From the NCBI RefSeq assembly GCF_019175285.1, contig NC_056522.1, positions 65,000,964 to 65,064,963 on the forward strand: a DNA stretch of 64,000 bases, in the 5' to 3' direction. The stretch is from Sceloporus undulatus. Its lineage: Eukaryota > Chordata > Lepidosauria > Squamata > Phrynosomatidae. Of the stretch, positions 37,801 to 45,352 are shown piece after piece (the first letter of the stretch is position 1; every line of letters begins with the position of its first letter). Both the position numbers and the translations under genes were made by a program. The notes beneath the pieces are model-generated. The model was not told the DNA's origin. It did not search any database and was given only the letters and a program-made list of their open reading frames with translations.

Positions 37801-40800
37801 CACAAAAAGGTTCCATGGGAAAACAAGGAGGGCTACAGATAATTGCCATCACACTGTGGTATACACAGGAGGGGAGCGCCATCTGGACTGGTGGTCCTTG
37901 TGATGGAAAGTATTGTTGCTGAATGCTTTGGAAAAAGAGAAAAATGGGAGCAACATGATAACTGTATATACTTCTGTATAAGTCTTGAAATTTTAGTAAA
38001 AAATTGACCCCAAAAATCTGAGTCAAGTTATCCATGGGTTAATGTAAGTATTGTAGTTTAACTCTTTTTTTTTAAAGGAACTATCCCCTGGTGAAAGACA
38101 AGAGTATAATCTGTCCTGGAAGCACTGACCTCCTATTTTCTCATCCACCCAGTCTTCAATATGAGCACAAACATTTATGCCTGCTAGAATTTTGTAGGTT
38201 CTTTGGCACTGTTTTCCTTTGCTTCATCCGTTAGATCCTTTGTTACATGACCCTAAGTTTTACCCTCGACTTATTCACGGGTCATTTTAAAAATCTATGA
38301 TTTTGACTCTAAAACTTGCCCTTGACTTGTACATGAGGTTGACTTATAGTCAAGTATATACTGTAGTTAAAATGCTGTTTGATGATTTTCAGTATTTTTT
38401 TCTTTACTTTCCAGCTTCGATGTGTTGAAGATTTGCAGACAGTCCAAGTGATCAAAATCCTAAGATATGAGAAGAAGGTGGCTAAAATGTGTTTTTTAAT
38501 GATAACAACATTCCTTATTTGTTGGATGCCTTATGCTGTGGTCTCTCTATTAATAGCCTATGGTTATAGTCACCTTATAACTCCAACAGTAGCCATTGTA
38601 CCATCTTTCTTTGCCAAATCAAGCACTGCCTACAATCCAGTTATCTACATTTTCATGAGCAGAAAGGTAAGCCATATATTGAAATGTTTCGGACTAGCAA
38701 ACTTCACAAAGATCTCATCTAATTCACCATACAATATAGGGCCTCTTTCTTCCAGCTTGAGCCCAAAAGATTGATGCTTATATCCTGCAATACATGTGTT
38801 TGCATTTATTACAGTTCTTTAGTCTAGATAAGGCCAGCTGAACTTCTGTGGGAAATGGCAGCATCAGACTCTGGGCAGAGTTACATACCATTCTGTGACA
38901 CACACTCACCCAGTGCCATTGCCACACAAAAGTCATGGGGAGAGTATTTCCTACTCACCCTATTTGCAAGTAAAATTGAACCAGACTGCTAGATGCTGAT
39001 GTGAATCACAATCTGCATGCAAATAGGGCACATGTTGATCATTTTCATTCTTCCAACAGATGGGAGAAGACTTCAGCAGAATTTTTCTTTCCATTCCATT
39101 TCTTCCCCAAAGGGGCGGTCTGTAAACCGCCTGTGTTACATAAGTCTGACACTTAGATGATGAAATCCTCTTTAAATAACAGAAACCTTAAACATGATGA
39201 TCAAATATAAGATAGTATCTTTAAACATAAATTTCATTTCTGCAAATATAGAGGCTAACATTCTGTTCAGCAGTTATGATGCCATAAGCTGGACTTAGGA
39301 TATTGTAACTGCTGGGGATTCATGTTTATGATCATGAATGACCAACATGACCCCATGCTGGAAATGACATCCACAACATGCTCTTGGTCACAAGGTACCT
39401 TTGCACAAGCAGTTGGGTCCGGACCCTGAGGGTCGCCAGCTGCCTTCTCTAGGCCTCCCTGCAACTGGGAGAGTGCTACAGATGTCATTGCATTGCAATC
39501 AGATCTCCATCACTTCAGAAACTTATTGGTCAGGACACTGCCAAGGTGTGAAGGTAGGTTTGGATGGCTACAATGATGATGCAGGCTTTTGGTCAGATAT
39601 TATTTATTTATAGTAATAATATTATTCATTACACCTGCTAAGTTGTGTTGGATTTTTAAAAACATGTTTTCCCCACTGGTAGTAATCTTTAGTCATAAGA
39701 TGCTGCTTCTGTGATTGTCATTGGTTTATATCACTGTTTTTAATCACAGCATATAAGACTAATGGAGACTGAGATTTAAAATCACTATGTGATCTCTAAG
39801 ATTACCACTTTTCGCTCTGAGATAGTCCCTCCTGATTCTTCTTCTGCTCTTAATCTTCTATCGCCTTCCCCTAACAAATTTTCTGTCTTTCCTCCTGCCT
39901 CTTTGGATGAACTCTCTACACTTCTGAACTCTTCCAAACCTGCTACCTGTCCTCTTGATCCTATTCCTACTCGTCTTCTAATCTCTATAGCTCCCTCCTT
40001 TCTGCCCTCGCTTCTCCATATCTTCAATCTCTCTCTCTCTACAGGCTCCTTCCCCTCAGACTTCAAACATGGTCTCATTTCCCCAATTCTGAAAAAACCT
40101 TCTCTTGACCCCTCCTCTTTGTCTAGCTATCGTCCGATTTCTCTTCTCCCCTTTCTTTCTAAGGTTTTGGAACGGGTTGTCTATTCGCGCTGTCTTGAGT
40201 TTCTTGAAGCCAACTCCATTCTCGATCCCTTTCAGTCTGGTTTCCGCCCAAAGCATTCCACTGAGACAGCCCTCACTAAGATCTCAAATGACCTTTTACA
40301 GGCCAAGGCTAATGGCCTTTACTCTGTTCTCATCCTTCTTGATTTGTCTGCAGCCTTTGACACTGTTGATCACTGTCTCCTAGTTGACATACTCTCTGAC
40401 CTTGGGTTCTCAGACTCTGTTCTCGACTGGTTTAGATCTTACTTGTCTGGCAGATCTTTTGCAGTAGTTGCAGGTGGTCAGACTTCTTCTCCTGTTCCCT
40501 TATCTGTTGGAGTTCCCCAGGGCTCTGTTCTGGGTCCCCTTCTGTTTTCTCTCTACACACTGTCCTTAGGAAAACTCATCAGCTCTTTTGGCTTTTCCTA
40601 CCATCTATATGCCGATGACACCCAGCTGTATCTTTCCACCCCTGACCTTTCTCCAAGGCTTGAACAGCAAGTCTCGTCTTGCCTTACAGCTGTCTCACAG
40701 TGGATGCGCCATCGGCGTTTGAAGCTCAACATGTCCAAGACGGAGCTTCTTGTCTTTCCTCCTAAGCCCAACCTTCAACACTCCTTTTCTGTCTCTGTGG

Positions 40801-43800
40801 ACAACATTTCCATTCAACCAGTCCAGCAAGCCCGCAGTCTTGGTTTTATCTTTGACTCTTCTCTGTCGTGTATCCCTCAGATCCAGACCACAGCCAAGGC
40901 TTGTAGATTCTTTTTGTACAATATTGCCAAAATCCGACCATATCTCTCCGCCTCTACTGCCAAGATCCTGGTCCATGCCCTAGTGATCTCACGACTTGAT
41001 TACTGTAACGTCCTCCTGGCTGGGCTTCCTCTTTCTCACCTCCGTCCTTTAATCTCTGTCCAGCATTCAGCTGCACGCATTATCACTTCCACCCACCGCT
41101 CTGACCACATTTCTCCTGTGTTGGCATCCCTTCACTGGCTCCCTCTCCCTTTCCGCATTCAGTATAAGCTCCTGCTGTCGACATTCAAAGCCCTCCATGG
41201 ACTGGCCCCTCCTTACTTATCAGACCTTCTTTCTCCTCACCTTCCCACCAGGGCCCTCCGTTCTGGTAGTCAAGGGTTCCTGTCCCAGCCCAGGATTTCC
41301 TCTGCCCCATCCCGGATTCGCCCCTTTTCACTTGCTGCCCCTCACTCCTGGAACCTTCTTCCTCCACAAGCAAGAGCCATCACTTCATTAACCAGCTTCA
41401 AAACGGAGTTGAAAACCATCCTATTCAGAGAAGCCTTCCCAGGCATCGCATAATTGTCGCTTACTATCTGATGTTCTGTTGTTGGCTGTTTATTGATCCA
41501 TTTCCTGTATTGCTATGTACTGTATATGTATTATCCTACTTCTGAGTATGTATTTTCCCTGGATAATGATTAACCTTCCATTTTGAAGCCAAGCCCTCCC
41601 TTCAGTCCATCTGCCTTGGTCCAGGCCTCGGAGGTTGAGAGGAACTGCTGGACCTCTTACCCTTTCCCGCCACCACCCCCGTCTCCTTCTGTGTCATGTC
41701 TTTTTAGATTGTAAGCCTGAGGGCAGGGAACCGTCTAACTAAAAAGATTGTATGTACAGCGCTGTGTAAATTTACAGCGCTTCATAAATAAAGGTTAATA
41801 ATAATAATAATATGTAGTTCCCAGGAATATTATTTTAAATGAATTTGTTAAAAGAGAGAAAGTGGGGAACCTTTGGCCTTTCATGTGATTTTGTACATAT
41901 AATCCATTACTGTTGGCCATGCTGCATGGGACAGATGGGAGATGAAGTCTAAAATGTCCAGAAGGCAAAAGGTTCTCCATTCCTAGCGTAAGATAGAGTG
42001 GTTCCTTGGGTCCACTTGGGTGATGAGACTATATGTGATTTGTCCAAAAGGAAACAAATCCAAATGAGAAGTCCTGTTCCCCTGAGGTTTATCCACTCTT
42101 ACTTTACCAGTTCCATGGCCTTTTGTAGGATAGCAGATCAGTCCAGCACTAAGGAAAAGGTCCTCCACAAACACTTTTGGGGAATAATAGAAAAGTTGCT
42201 TTTTCAGGGAGATCTTGGCATTTCAGTCTATTTCCCTAATCTCAGCTCCTGGTAGCAAGACGTTCATTTCCATTTACTGTTTTGTCATTGTGTGCCAGCC
42301 GAAGGGACACAGCATAAAGGGATAGTTAGTGTGTCCCTGTGTTACCTTTCCTTAACTTGAAGTCTTCCAAGTGTATACTATAACACCCATCCATTTTACT
42401 AATCATTGGCTGTACTGGTTGGGAATGATGGATGCTGTAGACTAAAGTCTCTGGTGGACTCTTATTTGGGGAAGCTGCCCTATGTTAACATTGTGGATTA
42501 GCCTTGAATTTGCAGTGCATTCACAGGTGCAACACTGAAACTACATTTCTGTCATGCATAGTAATGGATTGGTTTCTACCGCTTGAATGTGTCAACCTGG
42601 AGCCAGCTCCTGATTTTGAGCACCACTGCAAATTCTTCATACCTAATAAGGAACTTGATATGCAGTTGGGAGAGGACATTTCGATGGACTAGGGCACGTT
42701 AATCACCCCATGAAGATAAAAATATTCCACATTTAGCTGCCACGAAAATGAGGTGTTAATTTTAGATGTACTCTTCAGTACCTGGATTTCACATCAGCTA
42801 TTACTGGAGTGCAGCTGAAATTTATTATGGCTGCTAACTGCTGTTGAATAGTTCTTGCAGGATGTTAGAAAAGTTGCCTAAGGTTTCCATTCTGAGTAAG
42901 GAAAAGGGCAAGTTATATTAATATGCTGATACCTATAGAAGACAATTGTCTGTTAGAGGGGGGTTTTAGGGGTTGGAAAAGTTCAGACACAAATGTTCAA
43001 ATATTACTAGGAGGGGATGGAAGAAGAAAAGGGTCAACTGGAATGTCCCTCCTCCCCTCCAAATTAAAAAAAAAAATCTTGCCAAGCTGCACTGACAGTT
43101 CTGTTGAATATCTAGTTCATGAACCATGGCAGTTCAGTCTCCCATTTCTCCTGCTCTGATGAAAAGCAGGCTCCCTTCTACCTTCAGTGATCTTACCATG
43201 TAGCCTAATCTGTAGCTATATGATGCTGTAACCACCTCATGTGCATGTAATTTCTAATTAGCCAAGCTCATACTGTGTCTATGTTTCAAAAATGGCCCTG
43301 GAGCAGTATGAACAGCTACAATCAGAAAATGTTACCATTATTTATCCCCCCCCCCCCTCTGCACACACACACACACCTTCCTAAGAAAGCTTGTACTTGT
43401 GCCACAGGTTTTTTGTTTTGTTTTGTTTTTTATTTTTTAGTGCAGGTTTCCCCTTAAAGATACTGAAATAACTAATAATTATTATCTTTGAAGAATGGTT
43501 TGGTTTGACTTAGTGAAGGTGTTTGAATTTTGTGCAACAACACTTCAGCCTTCTGTTCTTCCACTGCCACTTGTAGGGTAAGATAAGAATTGCTAAATGG
43601 GGCAATTAGAAACATGAGGCGAAGATGTATTGACTGGACCTGCTTTAGAGAATTCTTCAGTAATATGTTGGTCCAAATAAAGTTTGTCATGCATACAGAA
43701 TTTGCAGTTTTGAAAACTGTCAATAGGAAAGATGATGGTAAAACAAATCCCTCTACATACAGTCCTCATATTTGTGAGCCAACTGAGGATGGGGGTATAT

Positions 43801-44958
43801 GCTACTGTACCCTGTACCAAAAATCAAGCCAATATAGGTATACCCCTGTTAATAAAGTACATGTCTTCTTTAGCATGACTCCTTTAATAGAAAATTTGGT
43901 TCCAGAGACAGAAGTAACATGAAAAGAAAGGATAGTTTCTTACTTCTCAAAAAAGAAGGACAGTTCAATGTGTTTCAGCAAACCTTTATTCAAAAATAAC
44001 AATATGCACATGCAAAATGTAACAGTCGGGTCAGGTAAGCCTTGGAAAAGTAAACAAAAACATTTTGAACCTCCTAGAGACCATTTGAAAACTTCTTCCA
44101 AAAACTTCTTCCAGGGTGGTTATTTTTTCTTTCACCAGCCTCTACTTTTCTTATGATTTCCATTTTTAGTGGACAAACTTATAGATTTGTGCTTCTTTTA
44201 CATGCTGGGTTGGGGGTGAGGAGAGCTGGCGATGAGGACTTGTGTGCCTAGCCTTTTCTCGCTGTTTTGCAGTAAATGATTCTTGAGGCAGCTGTTGTTT
44301 ACCTTGTCTGCTGTAGGCAGATACACATGACTATAGGAAGAGTAGGTGGAGTAGAATCCCATTTTTTCCCAACACAGACTTTATTTCATTGTTTCCTTCA
44401 GACACTTTGCTGCACTAAGCATTGATAGTCTGTGTTTCTCCAGCTCTCCACTATCATTCCAATGTTGGTATTGCTTTTTAAAAAATCCCATTTCAGCTAG
44501 TCAGAGGATAAGGAGGAAAAGTTGGGGACTATGTGGGCCTAAAAAGCCTTTGTAAAAACGAGCTTCACTGTCAGAGGCTTTGTTAACTGTGATATGCCTG
44601 TGCTGATGTTATATGGCACCTATGCCACTTTTGTATATATGGTATGAAAATAGTGCCTCCTGAACACCTAATTGTCTCTGATTTTCTCCCCTTGCAGTTT
44701 CGTCGATGCCTTATGCAACTTTTCTGTGTTCGCCTCCTGAGATTCAAGAGGAGTTTGAAAGAACGACCAGTCATGGGGAACAAGCCCATAAGGCCTATTG
44801 TCATGTCCCAGAAACCAGGGGGCAGGCCAAAGAAGAAAGTGACTTTTAGCTCTTCCTCAATCATTTTCATTATCACCAGCGATGACACACAGCAAATAGA
44901 CGACTATACCAAATATACAGACACAAAAATAAATGTGATCCAAGTTAAACCGCTATAG
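17858..44958 (+). CDS. OPN3: OPN3 (encephalopsin/panopsin), complete, four exons
   Basis: Opsin-family G-protein-coupled receptor of the plasma membrane that binds a retinal chromophore. The joined exons 17858-18245, 32656-32975, 38415-38666 and 44698-44958 total 1221 nt, giving 406 residues plus stop, close to the 402 of human OPN3. Seen: an N-glycosylation site at Asn5, TM1 about 46-72, Cys119 and Cys193 for the TM3-ECL2 disulfide, Asp122 at the rhodopsin Glu113 position, Glu187 at the Glu181 position, ERY at 143-145, FxxxWxPY at 269-276, Schiff-base Lys304, NPVIY at 310-314, and the OPN3-type basic tail ending VIQVKPL. The start MYSGN matches mammalian OPN3; an in-frame ATG 75 nt upstream at 17783 was not chosen. 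All introns are GT-AG. The N-terminus carries an acidic Glu/Asp-rich stretch at about 23-30. No disruption was seen. The gene is head to head with WDR64. Confidence 0.96.
18285..18735 (+). repeat. Degenerate (CA)n tract, about 450 bp
   Basis: Almost continuous CACACA broken by TATA and single bases. It begins about 40 bp after the OPN3 exon 1 donor. Long frames of His-Thr or Cys-Val across it are artefacts. Confidence 0.97.
18736..19009. repeat. AT-rich low-complexity DNA with (TG)n
   Basis: TATATAATATAATATA runs at 18790-18845 and a (TG)n-TATATA run at 18917-18948. Confidence 0.8.
19010..19132 (+). mobile_element. L2-like LINE 3' end fragment
   Basis: GTACAGCACTGTGCAAACTT and AACTTTATAAGTAA are a decayed form of the family B 3' end. 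Confidence 0.6.
19185..19975 (+). mobile_element. Non-autonomous DNA element with internal tandem array
   Basis: Five head-to-tail monomers start at 19246, 19371, 19493, 19621 and 19741 (spacing 125, 122, 128, 120), each beginning GGCAGGGTGACCAGAYGTGT, preceded by a partial unit. It closes with GGACATCTGGTCACCCTG, the inverted form of the monomer start, so the array is held between terminal inverted repeats. hAT-like termini; no coding capacity. Confidence 0.8.
20095..20520 (+). mobile_element. CR1 LINE 3' end
   Basis: Encodes [32 protein letters not shown] and SPSLEVFK, then ends at TTCCAACTCTATGATTTG, the CR1 3' tail. Confidence 0.9.
20560..20700 (+). mobile_element. hAT-type MITE family D, copy 2
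   Basis: TAGCTGTGTTAGTCTGGAAA, AAAGGGATCTTGCAGCACC and GAGCAGACTCCACTCAGG. Same family as 7665 and 20975. Confidence 0.7.
20710..20918 (-). mobile_element. tRNA-derived SINE-1, copy
   Basis: Starts GTTGTTGTGTGCCTTCA, ends CTAAGCTGTGTTGGCTC; inverted B box GGGAATCGAACCC. Confidence 0.85.
20975..21110 (+). mobile_element. hAT-type MITE family D, copy 3
   Basis: TAGCCATGTTAGTCTAGAAA, AAAGGGATATAGTAGCACC and GTTTGAGTCTACTTCCTCAG. Confidence 0.7.
21135..21325. mobile_element. Foldback MITE family B, copy 3
   Basis: TGAAATAACACAGTTTGACA at the left, AAACTAGATTGTTTATGCAG at the right, with the GCTCTCTGACA centre. Confidence 0.75.
21722..21880 (-). mobile_element. L2-like LINE family B 3' end with (ATT)n tail
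   Basis: (ATT)n at 21722-21762 then TTATAAAGCGCTGTAAATTT and CTTACAATCTAAAAAGAC, the reverse complement of the family B 3' UTR. Only the last 100-150 bases are kept. Confidence 0.9.
21881..22610. other. Unannotated part of OPN3 intron 1
   Basis: No repeat or exon that I can name; short frames only. Confidence 0.4.
22615..22835 (+). mobile_element. tRNA-derived SINE-1, copy
   Basis: AGAGCCAGTGGTTTGAGTG head, B box GGTTTGAATC, CTTTGGGCAAGTCACATTC body, ends AGGGCACACGGCAACAAC. Confidence 0.85.
22860..23105 (+). mobile_element. Unclassified lizard repeat with GAAACGTC hairpin
   Basis: Contains TCTGAAGATGCCAGCCACAG followed by ATGCTGGTGAAACGTCAGGA, a block I recall as highly repeated in lizards. 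CCAGC/GCTGG form a stem followed by GAAAC, reminiscent of Penelope-like element termini. The family is uncertain. Confidence 0.45.
23560..23800 (+). mobile_element. Possible solo LTR (fossil)
   Basis: Sequence with an AATAAA (about 23754) followed by a TTTCTTGTTTCATCC tail, in the style of an endogenous-retrovirus LTR R-U5 segment. No internal coding region is adjacent. Family and limits uncertain; an old fossil if real. Confidence 0.2.
23803..23939. mobile_element. hAT foldback MITE family E, copy 1
   Basis: CAGTGTATCCCAAATTTTGT at the left mirrors AAACTTTGGGAAACCCTG at the right; both arms hold TTTTGGACTTCAGCTCCCAG or its complement. Second copy at 31630-31753. Confidence 0.8.
23969..24907. 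mobile_element. Tc/mariner-like MITE with GC-rich core
   Basis: Left terminus CAGTATATACTTG and right terminus CAAGTATATACAG, each next to TA, the expected target duplication. Between about 24060 and 24720 lies GC-rich sequence not shared with the copies at 4565 and 37972. No recognisable protein is encoded in the core. Confidence 0.7.
24935..25060. mobile_element. hAT MITE family F fragment
   Basis: GTGGACCCCTAGTGGCTCTC, CATCAGCCCTAGCCATCATA and ATCCTGAAATATCTGGAG. Confidence 0.5.
25061..25734. other. Unannotated part of OPN3 intron 1
   Basis: Nothing coding or repetitive recognised. Confidence 0.4.
25735..26390 (+). mobile_element. RTE/BovB LINE, RT C-terminus and 3' end
   Basis: The frame 25764-26087 reads [30 protein letters not shown] and [15 protein letters not shown], the post-catalytic thumb region of BovB RT. 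It continues out of frame through a GAGGAGGCCATGGCCATGAG 3' segment to GCAGTTAACAACAATAAC. 5' truncated. Confidence 0.85.
26391..27144. other. Unannotated part of OPN3 intron 1
   Basis: A short internal repeat (ACATATGAAATT, about 26807-26840) only. Confidence 0.4.
27145..27290. mobile_element. hAT MITE family F fragment
   Basis: CCCCAAATGTTTTGGATTGC and GGGCTGATGAGAATTGTAG are the typical two halves. Confidence 0.5.
27454..27681. repeat. Palindrome family A, copy 3 (228 bp)
   Basis: GGCCTGTTACAGACAGCC at the left mirrors GGCTGTCTATAACAGGCC at the right. The exact centre is 27567.5, a TCGG loop between CCACGCTCCAG and CTGGAGCGTGG. CTT lies on both flanks. The arms differ at only a few sites, mostly CpG/TpG differences. 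Confidence 0.92.
27682..28224. other. Unannotated part of OPN3 intron 1
   Basis: C-run at 27835-27845; nothing else recognised. Confidence 0.4.
28225..28410 (+). mobile_element. L2-like LINE family B 3' end with (AAT)n
   Basis: TGTGTCATGTCTTTTTAGAT, GTAAGCCTGAGGGCAAGG and TTACAGCACTATATAAATAA, then a (AAT)n tail at 28368-28406. Confidence 0.9.
28832..29515 (-). mobile_element. L2-like LINE, family A relative, 3' end
   Basis: Reading leftwards: [15 protein letters not shown] (about 29515-29440), then [20 protein letters not shown] to the RT C-terminus QAFPE at 29137, a 3' UTR, the CCGCCCC/GGGGCGG hairpin (28893-28918), TATAAATAAA and an (ATT)n tail. Same RT type as 34200-35975 but clearly diverged. 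Confidence 0.85.
29516..31244. other. Unannotated part of OPN3 intron 1
   Basis: A long stretch with few recognisable repeats. No exon with splice sites and no RNA gene seen; comparison with other squamates would show whether any of it is conserved. Confidence 0.35.
31245..31375. mobile_element. hAT MITE family F fragment
   Basis: CTTGGCTCCCTCGAGATTTT and GATGGGAGTTGTAGTCAGAA. Confidence 0.5.
31630..31753. mobile_element. hAT foldback MITE family E, copy 2
   Basis: CTGTGTTTCCCAAACTTTGG mirrors CAAAGTTTGGGAAATACTG. Flanks GTCTAAAA and CTCTAGAA agree at 6 of 8 positions, consistent with an old 8-bp hAT target duplication. Confidence 0.8.
32415..32622 (+). mobile_element. Tigger-type MITE, copy 1
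   Basis: GGTTTGGTTCCAGGACCCCC, TGTGGATGCTCAAATCCCAT and TTGAATATTTTCAAGC match the copies at 33640, 46283 and 50571. Ends 30 bp before OPN3 exon 2. Confidence 0.8.
32656..32975 (+). CDS. OPN3: OPN3 exon 2
   Basis: 320 nt following a T-rich tract and TTGCAG acceptor, ending in ATG with donor GTGAGT at 32976. Encodes residues 130-236: the rest of TM3 with YERYIR, TM4, the second extracellular loop with Cys193 and Glu187, and TM5 ending GHILYAIRM. The phase matches exon 1. Confidence 0.96.
33640..33853 (-). mobile_element. Tigger-type MITE, copy 2
   Basis: The reverse orientation runs from CAGTGGGCCCTTGATATCCG (right end) through GGGACACC-type and GCAAATC-type blocks to the left end near 33640. 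Confidence 0.8.
33889..34092. mobile_element. Foldback MITE family B, copy 4
   Basis: CTGTACTGCAGAATTAATGC at the left mirrors GCATTAATTCTGCAGTGTG at the right; TAATGCAGTTTGACAC and its complement in the arms. Confidence 0.8.
34200..35975 (+). mobile_element. L2-like LINE family A, RT nearly open
   Basis: 5'-truncated copy in OPN3 intron 2, same strand as OPN3. One frame runs 34200-35750 with a single internal stop (TGA 34719-34721, where the copy at 1-1535 has an Arg codon). Domains in order: [55 protein letters not shown] (catalytic Asp), [28 protein letters not shown] (catalytic YADD), then the C-terminal [14 protein letters not shown] and [17 protein letters not shown] blocks. The 3' UTR ends in a stem-loop (35901-35928) and an ATTATT tail. 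Confidence 0.92.
35976..36540. other. Unannotated part of OPN3 intron 2
   Basis: AT-rich, no recognised feature. Confidence 0.4.
36543..36775 (-). mobile_element. CR1 LINE 3' end
   Basis: AGAATCATAGAGCTGGAAGA, the GATGGACATCC block and AGCTCTTACTGTCAGGAAG. Confidence 0.9.
37105..37350 (-). mobile_element. tRNA-derived SINE-1 with an AT-rich insert
   Basis: Starts CATTGTTGTGTGCCTTCAAA; after CTTATGGTGACCCTAAG about 90 bp of AT-rich sequence (about 37158-37248) interrupts the body before AGGGTTTTCTTGGCAGAGG resumes. The head end is decayed. Confidence 0.75.
37972..38363. mobile_element. Tc/mariner-like MITE, copy ending 50 bp before exon 3
   Basis: Left CTGTATATACTTC, right CAAGTATATACTG followed by TA. 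Contains TTTACCCTCGACTTATTCAC. The core is the reverse complement of that in 4565-5325. Confidence 0.75.
38415..38666 (+). CDS. OPN3: OPN3 exon 3
   Basis: 252 nt, phase 0 at both ends; acceptor TTTCCAG, donor GTAAGC at 38667. Encodes residues 237-320: the third cytoplasmic loop ([16 protein letters not shown]), TM6 with ICWMPY, and TM7 with the chromophore-attachment Lys304 in FFAKSS followed by NPVIY. This exon carries the residue that makes the protein an opsin rather than a generic receptor. Confidence 0.96.
38667..39769. other. Unannotated part of OPN3 intron 3
   Basis: No exon or repeat recognised. A conventional reading in the exon 3 frame ends at a stop soon after the donor (38774), so read-through would truncate the tail. 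Confidence 0.4.
39785..41812 (+). mobile_element. L2-like LINE family B, open 554-codon RT
   Basis: 5'-truncated copy in OPN3 intron 3, same strand as OPN3. The frame 39789-41453 is uninterrupted. Order: [65 protein letters not shown] (catalytic Asp), [30 protein letters not shown] (YADD), [30 protein letters not shown], and the C-terminal FREAFPGIA. The endonuclease domain is missing. The 3' UTR has the conserved TTTTTAGATTGTAAGCCTGA block, a perfect 8-bp hairpin at 41758-41781 and a short AAT tail. Youngest LINE in the window by openness of frame. Confidence 0.95.
41813..41990. mobile_element. hAT MITE family F fragment
   Basis: GTGGGGAACCTTTGGCCTTT, GTTGGCCATGCTGCATGGG and CAAAAGGTTCTCCATTCC. 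Confidence 0.5.
41991..43849. other. Unannotated part of OPN3 intron 3
   Basis: C-run with (CA)n at 43340-43378, (TTTTG)n at 43408-43435. A MITE F remnant at about 42400-42475. Otherwise nothing I can name. Confidence 0.4.
43850..44135. repeat. Unclassified repeat, copy 1 (modules A-B)
   Basis: Module A (CTCCTTTAATAGAAAATTTG to TTCTTACTTCTCAA, 43879-43951) and module B (AAAGAAGGACAGTTCAATG to TAAACAAAAACATTTTGAA) recur at 48980-49300. The family is not recognised. Confidence 0.6.
44698..44958 (+). CDS. OPN3: OPN3 exon 4 (C-terminal tail)
   Basis: Begins [10 protein letters not shown] after the acceptor TTGCAG and ends at TAG (44956-44958). Encodes residues 321-406: the amphipathic helix 8 region with nearby Cys residues suited to palmitoylation (inference), then the long OPN3-specific tail with IRPIVMSQK, a KKK cluster, the hydrophobic stretch [11 protein letters not shown], and the terminal VIQVKPL. 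Confidence 0.95.
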   Translation, partial: FRRCLMQLFCVRLLRFKRSLKERPVMGNKPIRPIVMSQKPGGRPKKKVTFSSSSIIFIITSDDTQQIDDYTKYTDTKINVIQVKPL

Positions 44959-45352
44959 CAGGCAGTATTCGGCAGCTGTTAGGATTTGAGTGGACTTCTG
45001 TTAACCCAGCTGTTTGGGTAAAGACTGTTTTTGTGGTACATTTAGAAAGGCAGACATCATCTCTGAAGTGTGAAATATGGAAACAGTTCATGCACTAATC
45101 CTGTAGGCTTGCTTATTAGGAGGTAAGTCCTGTTGAACTCAGTGGGACTTACTTCTGACTTCACACATATAGGATTGCAGTGTCAGTGACTGAAGCTCTG
45201 TAATATGCTGACTGTTGTAACAGTATTGAAATTAAGACATTTGGCTGATTTATTTTGTTCTTTGAGTATTTATTTTTCAATATCATATCTTGATTGTTTA
45301 GCACTTGCTGCACTGTAGCCATACCAAGGAATAAAAGGAGCTTCTCCAGGAG
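44959..45352 (+). promoter_or_regulatory. OPN3: OPN3 3' UTR with candidate poly(A) signal
   Basis: Sequence between the OPN3 stop and an AATAAA hexamer at 45330-45335. Cleavage is expected 10-30 bases later, so the end is approximate. The UTR includes a MITE-derived hairpin at 45125-45152. Longer transcripts using later signals are possible. Confidence 0.5.
45105..45182 (+). mobile_element. Foldback repeat in the OPN3 3' UTR
   Basis: Contains TAAGTCCTGTTGAACTCAGT followed by GGGACTTA, a hairpin at about 45125-45152, and ATAGGATTGCAGTG. Same family as 4060-4162. Confidence 0.6.

Noticed and set aside
37876-37890. GCGCCATCTGG as a CTCF site
   Set aside because: It does not fit the CTCF core; closer to a YY1-type motif, too short to support.
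39785-41373. Antisense frames over the L2 copy
   Set aside because: Shadows of the open RT frame on the other strand.
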